Origin: an uncultured Clostridia bacterium
GTDB lineage: Bacteria > Bacillota > Clostridia > TANB77 > CAG-508
Assembly (NCBI GenBank): GCA_944392445.1
Contig: CALXWT010000011.1
Span: forward strand, 1-42,142
Length of the DNA stretch: 42,142 bases
Direction of reading: 5' to 3'
In this document: piece after piece, positions 33,299-42,067 of the stretch
Numbering within the stretch: the stretch's first letter is position 1
Layout: every line of letters begins with the position of its first letter
Made by a program: the position numbers and the translations under genes
The notes under the pieces: model-generated
Database searches by the model: none
Told to the model about the DNA's origin: nothing
What the model saw: the letters and a program-made list of their open reading frames with translations, nothing else

Positions 33299-35564
33299 AT
33301 GTTATTAGAACTAAAAGATGTATCAAAGTTTTACTATGGAAAAGAAACAGTAGCAAGTGGAATTACAAAAGTAAATGTAAAACTGGATATTGGAGAATTT
33401 GTAGCAATTACTGGTGAAAGTGGAAGCGGAAAATCAACATTATTAAATGTACTATCTCGGGCTTGATACTTATGAAGAAGGGGAGATGTACATTAAAGGA
33501 GAAGAAACATCAGGATATACGGAAAAAGATTTTGAGAATTATAGAAAAAAATACATAGGAAATATCTTTCAAAACTTTAACTTAGTTAATAGCTATACAG
33601 TTTATCAAAATATTGAACTAGTATTGTTAATTAATGGATATAAAAAGCATAAAATAAAAAAACAAATATTAAAAGTAATAGATGAAGTTGGACTTACTAA
33701 ATATAAAAATACAAAAGTATCTAAATTATCAGGTGGACAAAAACAAAGAGTAGCAATAGCAAGAGCATTAATAAAAGAAACACCTATAATTGTTGCAGAC
33801 GAGCCAACAGGAAATCTAGATAGTCAAACTGCAAATAGTATTGTTGAATTATTACATAAAGTGGCTAAGGACAAGCTTGTTATTGTTGTAACACATAATT
33901 ATAATCAGATAGAAAAATATGCTACTAGAAAAATTGTAATGCATGATGGCAAAATAATAGAAGATAAAAAAATAGAAGTAAAAGAGCCAATAGAAGATAT
34001 AAAAGAAGATATAAAATATGTAGGGCTTTCTTCAATTCCAAAGGCACAAAATAAAAGGAAAAATATAGGAATTTTAAATAAGTTTAGATTAGGAATAAGA
34101 AATGCTTTTAATATTAAAATAAAATTTTTATTGCTATTTGCAGTATTTTTATTTATAACTACATCTGTATTTGCAGGATATACTTCACTAAAAAAGAAGG
34201 AATATGATCAAAGTAATACTGGATATAATAATTATTTTTTAGATACAAGTGATAAGAGAATTATAATAAAGAAAAAAGATAATTCAGAAATAACTAAAAA
34301 AGATTATCAAAAAATTGAAAAATTATCTAATGTAGATTATATAGTGAAAAACGATTTATTACTAGATGCAAGGGTTAATATAGAAATAGATAATATGTCT
34401 ACATCTGCACAAGTAAAAGATATAGAAACTTTTGATAAGAATCTAGTATATGGAAAAATGCCAACAAAAGATAATGAAGTGATATTATATGGTAGTAAAG
34501 ATAGTTTTTATTTGACAAATCCAGAGCAGAGAATACTAAATGCTAAATGCAATATTAGAGATTACTCAAGTAATAGCCTTACAGAAAGTGTAAAGATTGT
34601 AGGAATTGCTTTTAATGAAGATAATTTATATGTAGAACCTACTATTTATGTTGGAGAAAAAATAGCTAATGAAATAAGAAAAAATATAAACATAAATTCT
34701 AGTAAAATACAAACTGAATATAATGAAAAAATATATGTTTCAGATCCATACCAAGCACAATATAAAGTTGTACCAAATAAAAATGTTCCAAAAGGTTATG
34801 CATATGTTTCTAGAGATATGAATTATTTAGCAGACTATGGTTACTGTGTAGGAGATACTTTAAAAATAAGTGTAGAAAATATGTATTTTAAAGATAATTT
34901 GAAAGTGGAAATAGATAGAACTTATACAGAGTATAATTTTGAGTATTTAACAGGTGAAAAAGACTATAAGACTAATAATGGTGCAATATATGTAAATCAA
35001 ACGGAATATGAAAATCTATTTAAAAAAGGAAATTATCAAAGTAGTATATTTATCAAAGATGTAGAAAAACTAAATAATACACTTGAAGAATTAGAAAAAA
35101 GCGGATTTACAACATTGTATGTAAAAGATTGTTTGCAAAGTTATATGGGTGGATATGAACAAATCATAGGAACTATAAATGTAGTAATATTAATTGTTGT
35201 AGGAATTATATTATTTTTCATATCTTACTTTATTATAAAGATAATATTAAAATCAAGAAATGTATATTTTTCTACAATAAGGATATTGGGAGCAACTAGA
35301 AAGAATGCAAAGAGTTTATTAAAGATAGAATTATTTACAATTTTAAATATAGCTTTTGCTTTTGTTATAGCATTAATAGTTTTAATAAATAAAAATATTA
35401 TAATCAATGAATATATACAAAATTTAATATCTTTCTTAAAATTAGGAGATGTTGTAATAGCATATATCATATTAGTAATAATTTCATTATTAATTGCAAA
35501 TACTTATTCAAAAAAATTATTCAAAAAATCAGCAATGAATACTTATAGGGATGAGGAGGTGTAG
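33299..35564 (+). CDS. ABC transporter, ATPase-permease fusion (needs +1 shift at codon 54)
   Basis: ATG 33299 follows GGGGGATTTCT. Read with one +1 shift it gives about 754 residues. The ATPase has Walker A GESGSGKST near 41, then NVLS, and the frame breaks at CGG GCT TGA. Skipping the C gives NVLS-GLDTYEEGEMYIKG as in LolD/MacB-type ATPases. The signature LSGGQKQRVAIARAL and Walker B IIVADEPTGNLDS follow. The permease half has one helix near 285, a large outside domain and three C-terminal helices (FtsX/MacB-like). It forms a pair with the next gene and probably exports or senses a peptide or lipid. Confidence 0.88.
33458..33460 (+). other. In-frame CGG frameshift site, ABC transporter 1
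   Basis: Context TCT-C-GGG-CTT. Zero frame: CGG GCT TGA. +1 frame: NVLS-GLDTYEEGE. Confidence 0.88.
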
Positions 35565-35568
35565 TAAT

Positions 35569-38055
35569 ATGATAAAATTAGAAAAAGTTAATAAATATTT
35601 TAATAGATTTAAAAGAAATCAAATCCATGTTATAAATAAAACAAGTTTAGAAATTGGGAATAATGGATTAGTTGCAATTTTAGGAGATTCAGGCTCACGG
35701 AAAAACTACACTTCTAAATGCAATAGGTGGACTAGATAAAGTAAATAGTGGAAAAATATTTATAAATGGAAAAAGAATAACTAGAAAGAGAAGTTCAAGA
35801 GTAGATAAAATAAGAAACTTAAATATAGGATATATATTTCAAAATTATAATTTAATAAATGATTTAACTGTTTTTGAAAATGTTGCACTTGCTTTAAAAA
35901 TGAGTGGAGTTAAAAACAAGAATGAAATAAAGAAAAGAGTTAATTACATATTAGAAAGACTTGGAATATATAAATACAGAAATAGATATGCAAATATGAT
36001 TTCAGGTGGAGAAAGACAAAGAGTTTCTATTGCAAGAGCTTTGGTAAAAAATCCAGATATCATAATTGCAGATGAACCAACAGGAAACTTAGATAGTAAG
36101 AATTCACTTGAAATAATGAATATTATTAAATCTATTTCTAAAAACAAATTAGTAATTTTAGTAACACATGAAAGAGATTTAGCAGAATTTTATGCCTCAA
36201 GAATTATAGAAGTAGTAGATGGGAAGGTAGTAACTGACAGAATAAATGAACATGATGAAGAACTAGATTATAGATTAGAAAATAAGATATATTTAAAAGA
36301 GTTCAAAGAAGTAAATAATTTAAGCAAGGACGATATAGATTTAAAGATATATTCTGACAATAATGAAAAACTAAATGTGAAAATAGTAGTAAAAAATGGT
36401 AATTTATACATACAGGCAAAAGAACAAAAAGTAGAAGTTGTAGATGAAAATTCATCCATAGAATTTGTAGATGACTACTATAAAAAAATGTCAAAAGAAG
36501 AATATGAAAAATATCAGTTTAATTATGATGAAATAATTAATAAAAAATATAAAAAGAGATATACATCTATTTATAATCCTATTACTCTACTTGTAGATGG
36601 ATTTAAGAAAATATATAATTATTCTATTCTAAAAAAGTTGTTATTACTTCGGTTTTGTTGCATCTTCAATGTTTGTACTTTATGCTGTAAGTAATATAAT
36701 GGGAGTTACAGATATAAAAGATGAGAAATTTATAACTAGAAACAAAAATTATCTTACAATTACTGAAGATGAAATAAAAGTAAAAGATTATTTAAAATAT
36801 GAAAAACTAGACTTTATAGATTATATAATGCCACGGTGATTCACAAATACAACTAAATATAAAATACGATGATTATTATCAAACAAAAGAAGCATTTGAT
36901 AGCTTTACTGTTTCTCTTGCTAATATAGATATTATAAATAAAGAAAATATAATATTAGGAAGAATGCCAAAAAATGAAAATGAGATAGTTATAGATAAAA
37001 TGGCATTAGAAAAAATATTAAACACTGATTTTTGTAGAGCTAAATCTGTCGGAATCAAAACAGTAGAAGGCTTTTTAAATAGAGAAATATCTTTGTATAA
37101 TGTATATGGACAAATACCTAATATTAAAATGGAAGATTTCAAATTAGTAGGAATTTGCGATTTAAAGACTCCGTCTGTATACATGGATAATAAAATTTTT
37201 GTAAATGTGCTTTCATCTTCTACTAAAGGAGATCCATATAGCGACTTTATAGTTTTAAGTGATTCAGAAAATAACGATTATTTATCTCATAAATTGTATG
37301 ATGTAGAACTTGCAAAAAATAGAATAGAACTTACAAAAGGAAGAATGCCAAAAAATGATTATGAAATAATTGTTAATGAAACTAATAAGTATGAGATGGA
37401 CTTATATGAAACAATAAATGACAAAATAAATGGTAATGAATTAAAAGTAGTAGGATATTATACTAGTAAAGAGCAAATAAATGATTTCTTTACAACAAAT
37501 AATACAATTAAGTACAAGCTATTACAAGATAGTAATAATATAACGATATATCCAAAAGATAAGCAAAAAACAATTAATTACTTTAATGAACAAGGAAAAT
37601 ATATAGAAGATACATATCAAAGAGACAGAAAAATTTATGTAGATTCAATAAAAGATAGTATAAAATCAAGTATTATCTTAGCAAGTATAATTTTAGCAAT
37701 TTCTTTAATAGAAATATTTTTAATGATACGCTCATCTTTTTTATCTAGAGTGAAAGAAGTTGGAATATTAAGAGCAATTGGTTTAAAGAAAAAAGATATA
37801 TATAAAATGTTTCTAGGGGAAATAATAGCTTTAACAGTCGTAACTGCAATACCTGGATTATTAATTATGACAAATATATTAAAAGGATTACAATTAATAC
37901 CTTATTATCAGGATCAGTTTATGCTTAATATAAATGTGATTGGAATTAGCATAGTTATAATAGTTGCATTTAATATAATAATTGGCTTGTTACCAGTATT
38001 TAATGTGATAAGAAAAGCACCAGCACAGATATTAAGTAGAAACGATGTAGATTAG
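35569..38055 (+). CDS. ABC transporter, ATPase-permease fusion (three +1 shifts)
   Basis: ATG 35569 follows GAGGAGGTGTAGTAAT. With three +1 shifts the gene encodes 827 residues. The first break (codon 44) is inside the P-loop: GDSGS-CGG becomes GDSGS-GKTTLLNAIGGLDK. The signature ISGGERQRVSIARAL and Walker B IIIADEPTGNLDS follow. The second break (codon 361) is in the first membrane helix, LLLL-GFVASSMFVLYAV. The third (codon 422) is in the outside domain, IIMP-GDSQIQLNIKYDD. The end has an FtsX-like domain with three helices and EVGILRAIGLKKKDIYKM. It partners the preceding gene, 4 bases upstream. Confidence 0.88.
35698..35700 (+). other. In-frame CGG frameshift site, ABC transporter 2 (P-loop)
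   Basis: Context TCA-C-GGA-AAA. The extra C splits the P-loop between Ser and the Gly-Lys that bind phosphate. The zero frame stops 13 codons on. Confidence 0.9.
36650..36652 (+). other. In-frame CGG frameshift site, ABC transporter 2 (membrane helix)
   Basis: Context CTT-C-GGT-TTT. The +1 frame gives LLLL-GFVASSMFVLY, a continuous membrane helix. The zero frame stops 15 codons on. Confidence 0.87.
36834..36836 (+). other. In-frame CGG frameshift site, ABC transporter 2 (outside domain)
   Basis: Context CCA-C-GGT-GAT. Zero frame: CGG TGA. +1 frame: IIMP-GDSQIQLNIKY. Confidence 0.88.
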
Positions 38056-38108
38056 GCTGATAAAGCAAAATATAAGACAATATATTTTAGAATTAAATTT
38101 TTAAAACT

Positions 38109-38143
38109 AAGAAGATGATAACAAAACTGTCATCTTCTTTTGT
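38109..38143 (+). terminator. Terminator after the ABC transporter pair
   Basis: AAGAAGATGA (38109-38118) pairs with TCATCTTCTT (38130-38139), followed by TTGTT. Confidence 0.8.
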
Positions 38144-38186
38144 TATTGGTAATATGAATACTTATAAAATAGAAACAGGAAATAAG

Positions 38187-38215
38187 TTGAAATTATATTT
38201 TATATAGTATATAAT
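38187..38215 (+). promoter_or_regulatory. Sigma-A promoter
   Basis: TTGAAA (38187-38192) and TATAAT (38210-38215) have a 17-base spacer. The stretch AAGTTGAAATTAT and TAGTATATAATCGT matches the promoter at 15259-15287. It would drive the XRE gene at 38335 with a 110-base leader. Confidence 0.75.
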
Positions 38216-38334
38216 CGTGGTAAAAGTTAGCAAATTATTAGGGTAGCAGTAGATTGGTAAAATGTTAATATGCATTGCTTGTAGCAACGAACAATTCTTT
38301 GTATAATATTTGTAAAGAAAGGAGTTGTTGTAAA

Positions 38335-38844
38335 ATGTTAAAAGAAAACATTAAATTAATAAGAAAATCAAAAGGACTTTCACAAGAAGAACTTGCTATA
38401 AAATTAAATGTCGTTAGACAAACAATTTCTAAATGGGAACAAGGTTTGTCAGTACCTGATGCAGAAATGTTAATCTCATTATCAGAAGTTTTTGAAACAC
38501 CTGTAAGCACATTGCTTGGAGAAAAGATTTCTGAATTTAAAGTAGACGACTTAAAAGCAATTTCGGAAAAATTGGAGATAATAAACCTACAATTATCACA
38601 GAGAAAAAAAGATAGAAGAAAAATAGTTCATTGGATGCAAATTTCATTATGTATAGTTATAATTGTAATTTTTATAACTTTAATTCTATTAAATAGCCCA
38701 TACTTAAATTGGGATTATAGTAATCCTGAATATGCTGTTTTAGGAGTTACTTTTCATTCATTTGAATGGTTATTTATTAGAATAGTACCAGTTATCATTA
38801 TTGGATTAATCATTGGGATTTTCTTGACAAGAAAGAATGATTAG
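38335..38844 (+). CDS. XRE-family regulator with two membrane helices
   Basis: ATG 38335 follows AAAGGAGTTGTTGTAAA. The 169-residue protein starts with a Cro/CI-type HTH (IRKSKGLSQEELAIKLNVVR, QTISKWEQGLSVPDAEML) and ends with two membrane helices (about 103-122 and 142-163). Membrane-tethered XRE regulators of this layout are frequent in Clostridia next to transporters. The reading frame is intact. Its ligand and target genes cannot be told from sequence. Confidence 0.8.
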   Translation: MLKENIKLIRKSKGLSQEELAIKLNVVRQTISKWEQGLSVPDAEMLISLSEVFETPVSTLLGEKISEFKVDDLKAISEKLEIINLQLSQRKKDRRKIVHWMQISLCIVIIVIFITLILLNSPYLNWDYSNPEYAVLGVTFHSFEWLFIRIVPVIIIGLIIGIFLTRKND

Positions 38845-38916
38845 AGAATATTGTAGATTAAAAATTATTTAATTTAATTAAGAATTATCAGATAAAAACA
38901 TTAACATAGTAATAAA

Positions 38917-38942
38917 AGACGGTTTTATAATCGTTTTTTATT
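38917..38942 (+). terminator. Weak terminator-like hairpin
   Basis: GACGGTT-TTAT-AATCGTTTTTT forms a short stem with a G-T pair and a T-run. It lies between the XRE gene and the DUF2975 gene. Confidence 0.45.
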
Positions 38943-39031
38943 ATTATATATAAATATTGAAAAACAATAAAAAAGTATTGACATTCAAAAAATAAAGGCA
39001 TATACTAATTTACAGTAAGGAGGAATTAGAA

Positions 39032-39571
39032 TTGAAAATTTTAGGAGAGAAAAGTCTTTCATCAAAAGTAGAAAAAGGATTAAATATTTTATTTTTTGTA
39101 ATAACTTTATTAGATATTATTGTATTAGGAGTAGCTGGTATTACATTATTTTCTGAATTTAATAGTTCTACAATGAGAGATAATTACCTATTTAAGATAG
39201 TTTTAGAAGCAGTAATCAGCTTTATATTTATTGCAACAGGAATTGTTGCATTATTTATTATTTATCAATTTATTAAAATATTTAGGAATTTAAAAGAGAG
39301 TAAATTATTTGAAAAAAAGAATACAAACTATCTTAATAAAGTTTCAAACTTATCAATTATTATAGGATTTTTATATTTTATGTGTTTAGTAGGAATTAGT
39401 ATATTTTTGAGTAATTACAATTCACTTGACTTGTTAACTGATTTCTTAATAAAAATATTAATTTTAGTGTTTTCAGTAGCTTTTTTTATATTTGGAATAG
39501 GTATTAAAATTTTAAATGAGGTTTATAAAAAGGCAATTGAATACAAAGAAGAAAATGATTTTACAATTTAA
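39032..39571 (+). CDS. DUF2975 family membrane protein
   Basis: TTG 39032 follows AAGGAGGAATTAGAA. The 179-residue protein has four membrane helices (about 15-40, 57-82, 108-130 and 138-160) and the loop FRNLKESKLFEKKNTNYLNK typical of DUF2975 (YoaS-like) proteins. These occur next to a small Cro/CI-type regulator, as they do here. Function unknown; possibly a stress or antimicrobial response module. Confidence 0.8.
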   Translation: MKILGEKSLSSKVEKGLNILFFVITLLDIIVLGVAGITLFSEFNSSTMRDNYLFKIVLEAVISFIFIATGIVALFIIYQFIKIFRNLKESKLFEKKNTNYLNKVSNLSIIIGFLYFMCLVGISIFLSNYNSLDLLTDFLIKILILVFSVAFFIFGIGIKILNEVYKKAIEYKEENDFTI

Positions 39572-39594
39572 TATGTGGGAAAGGAAGAAGAAGA

Positions 39595-39804
39595 GTGGCA
39601 ATTATTGTTAATGTAGATGTAATGCTAGCTAAAAGAAAGATGTCGTCTGGAGAACTAGCAGAAAGAATAGGAATAACTCCTGCTAATCTTTCAATATTAA
39701 AAACAAACAAAGCAAAAGCAATAAGATTTTCAACTTTAGAAAAAATATGTGAGGTTTTAGATTGTAAACCTGGGGACATTTTAGATTATGAAGAAAGTAA
39801 ATGA
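39595..39804 (+). CDS. Small Cro/CI-type regulator (YozG-like)
   Basis: GTG 39595 follows GGAAAGGAAGAAGA. The 69-residue protein is just an HTH: VMLAKRKMSSGELAERIGIT, PANLSILKTNKAKAIRF, LEKICEVLDCKPGDIL. This matches the small XRE proteins always found behind DUF2975 genes. It probably represses the pair. Confidence 0.88.
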   Translation: MAIIVNVDVMLAKRKMSSGELAERIGITPANLSILKTNKAKAIRFSTLEKICEVLDCKPGDILDYEESK

Positions 39805-39888
39805 TTTAGGAGATATATGAAAAAATAACTTACTGAAAAATATAGAAAATTAATATAAATAAAAATATTTAATAGGAGGGATTGTGAT

Positions 39889-40632
39889 ATGAAAAAAAGA
39901 ACAATTATTATTGTAATAATAGCAATAATTATAATAACTATTGCTTTATTAGCTTTGTTTTTATATAAAAATAATAAATCAAATAGTCAAGTAGATACTA
40001 CTCGTATTTACGACCAAAATGGTCAACTAATAGCTGACTTTTCTAATATAAATGAAGTTACTGAAATAAAAGAAAATCTTTCAATTCAAGGAATAGTAGA
40101 AGTACATCATAATGGATATATTTATATATTCAATGGTCAACATTTTGGAGAATATGGTTTTGAAATGGAAGAATATACTAGAGCTAATATTGATGATAAA
40201 AATCAAAAATGCATAGATTATGTAACATCTAAAGAATATGATACAAGATATATAGAAGAAGGAGATATAGTAATTTGCAAAGGAGATCTAACTAGTTACT
40301 CTATTAAAAATGATGATTTAGATACAAAGGATAATCCAATTATTGTATTAAAAGCAAATGATTATAATAAAATGCAGCATGAAGCAATAAAAGAAGAAAG
40401 AACAGCAGTTGTAACAATAGGAGAATATTTTGATTTTAATGGAGAAATATATTTAAAATATGAAATATCTGATAAAGAATACAAATTACCTTTTGTACTA
40501 AGATTTAATGTTAAAGAAGATAATACAAATATAAAAGGAAAACTAGAAAAAGGAAAAAAAGTAAAAGTAGAATATAAAAATCCAAATATATCTACAGAAC
40601 AATTAGTATTAAAATCAATAGAAGTTATTTAA
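39889..40632 (+). CDS. Membrane-anchored protein of unknown function
   Basis: The 247-residue protein starts at an ATG behind AGGAGGGATTGTGAT. One membrane helix (residues 5-25) is followed by two probable OB-like beta domains: residues 55-145 (IQGIVEVHHNGYIYIFNGQH, YIEEGDIVICKGDL) and 160-245 (VTIGEYFDFNGEIYLKYEIS, KGKKVKVEYKN). No named family. A tRNA-binding or DUF3221-like fold is possible but not shown. Confidence 0.65.
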   Translation: MKKRTIIIVIIAIIIITIALLALFLYKNNKSNSQVDTTRIYDQNGQLIADFSNINEVTEIKENLSIQGIVEVHHNGYIYIFNGQHFGEYGFEMEEYTRANIDDKNQKCIDYVTSKEYDTRYIEEGDIVICKGDLTSYSIKNDDLDTKDNPIIVLKANDYNKMQHEAIKEERTAVVTIGEYFDFNGEIYLKYEISDKEYKLPFVLRFNVKEDNTNIKGKLEKGKKVKVEYKNPNISTEQLVLKSIEVI

Positions 40633-40664
40633 AAAGGATGTAATTTTAATAAGGAGAAGTGATC

Positions 40665-41084
40665 ATGAAGAAAGCATTTGCAATTATATGTACAGGAATA
40701 TTGGTTGTGATTTTTAGTTTTTTGTTAATTAGAATAATACAAAGTTTTTTTACTATATATTTTTATTATGATTATGTCATTTGGTGTGGAAAAGAAGAAA
40801 AAGAGTATATAGAAGAAGAAACAGGATTTATTGAAATCAAGTCAAATATAGCAACATTTAGAAATAGTTATAATGATGGTGAAATTATTTCTTTATTGAA
40901 TGGTTTTCCTAGTATATTTACGAAAGAAACAATTATAGGAGGATATGAAATATCAGAATACATAAAAGAAAGAAGTAATAAGTTTGAGGCAATGGTAAAA
41001 TGCAGTCTGCCATATATTGTAGTGTGTATTGTTATATATATAATCTATTATAAAAAACTATTACCAATATTAACAGAAGAGTAA
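40665..41084 (+). CDS. Small membrane protein with two helices
   Basis: ATG 40665 follows AAGGAGAAGTGATC. The 139-residue protein has an N-terminal helix (about 3-30), an outside part with an EEEKEYIEEETGFIEIKSN strand, and a C-terminal helix (CSLPYIVVCIVIYIIYY). No family is recognised. Confidence 0.6.
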   Translation: MKKAFAIICTGILVVIFSFLLIRIIQSFFTIYFYYDYVIWCGKEEKEYIEEETGFIEIKSNIATFRNSYNDGEIISLLNGFPSIFTKETIIGGYEISEYIKERSNKFEAMVKCSLPYIVVCIVIYIIYYKKLLPILTEE

Positions 41085-41166
41085 AAAGGTTACATTTTCT
41101 ATTATTGAAAGTTAGTAACTAATAAAATATTCTGAAATTACTAAAATTAGAAGGAGATGTAAAAGA

Positions 41167-41913
41167 TTGAAGAAATTAGATAATATCATATATATTATAA
41201 TAAAAATATTAGGAATAATAGCTATAACTATATTGTCGTATATTATAATTTTTACAACAATGAGTTTAATGAATAAAATAGATTTTTTAGAAGTATTAAC
41301 TGATTTATCTATATACAAAATATTCTACTCTATTACGATAAAAATGTTTATTCCTGTAATTTTAATTGTAGTTATTATTGCTATTCCATATTTAATTATA
41401 TTTATTATTTCAATCATTATATTAATAATAAAATATATTAAATTTAAAGGAAAAAAGAAAAAACAAATTATAACAATAACTGCATTACTCATATTAACAA
41501 TATGTTTTACAATTAAAGGTATAGAATTATTTCCATTAACTAATGATTATGAGATAAAAGTAAATTCTAAAATAAATGAAATATCAAATATTGAAGTTAG
41601 AAATTTTCTAAAAAAAGAAATAGATGGAAATAAATATATATATGTAATTAAAATTAGACAAAGCTTTCCAGATGATTATAATGTGCAAATACATTATAAA
41701 GATATAACAAACAAAATAGAATATGCTTTTTTGTCGGATTCCAATTATGATTTTATAGAAAGAAATGCAAAAGACATAACAAATGAATTAACTATGAAAT
41801 CTATTATTTTAATTTTAGTAGGGTACTTGCTTTGTATATATTTATTAAAATATGTTTTAAAGGAATTCAAAAGAATAACGATAATAAATGATAAAACAAA
41901 TGAAGTAATATAA
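41167..41913 (+). CDS. Membrane protein with four helices
   Basis: TTG 41167 follows GAAGGAGATGTAAAAGA. The 248-residue protein has helices near 9-30, 53-90 (long, possibly two), 98-116 and 212-235, and an outside domain between the last two (INEISNIEVRNFLKKEIDGN, YVIKIRQSFPDDYNV). No family is recognised. Confidence 0.6.
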   Translation: MKKLDNIIYIIIKILGIIAITILSYIIIFTTMSLMNKIDFLEVLTDLSIYKIFYSITIKMFIPVILIVVIIAIPYLIIFIISIIILIIKYIKFKGKKKKQIITITALLILTICFTIKGIELFPLTNDYEIKVNSKINEISNIEVRNFLKKEIDGNKYIYVIKIRQSFPDDYNVQIHYKDITNKIEYAFLSDSNYDFIERNAKDITNELTMKSIILILVGYLLCIYLLKYVLKEFKRITIINDKTNEVI

Positions 41914-41933
41914 TTTACAATATTAGCAATAAA

Positions 41934-42044
41934 ATGATAGATAATCAGAATAACAGAACTGTATATTATAAATATGAATATGGGATAGTAACAGATGCAG
42001 ACATAGAGAAACCAGATATAACAGGATATATAGTTATTGAATAA
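41934..42044 (+). CDS. Short possible gene or gene remnant
   Basis: An ATG opens a 36-codon frame rich in Y, D and I (VYYKYEYGIVTDADIEKPDI) with a TAA stop. No ribosome binding site is visible. It looks more like the end of a surface-protein gene whose start was lost when the neighbouring IS element arrived than like a free-standing gene. Confidence 0.35.
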   Translation: MIDNQNNRTVYYKYEYGIVTDADIEKPDITGYIVIE

Positions 42045-42067
42045 TATTAAAAATAAGAATAGAAATA

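Noticed and set aside
2607-36836. Sequencing or assembly errors as the cause of the frame breaks
   Set aside because: Random indels would fall mostly in homopolymers and at any codon position. All twelve breaks are the insertion of the same base at the same codon position before the same amino acid, while hundreds of A/T runs are intact. Raw reads would still be the decisive check.
33458-36836. Classical -1 slippage or group II/inteinlike interruption
   Set aside because: No A-AAA-AAG type heptamer or inserted segment is present at the sites. The change is +1 in every case and only one base long.
12126-38055. Pseudogenes in decay
   Set aside because: Apart from the extra C, the genes have no other stops or shifts and keep all visible catalytic motifs. 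Independent decay would not choose the same site type in eight genes.
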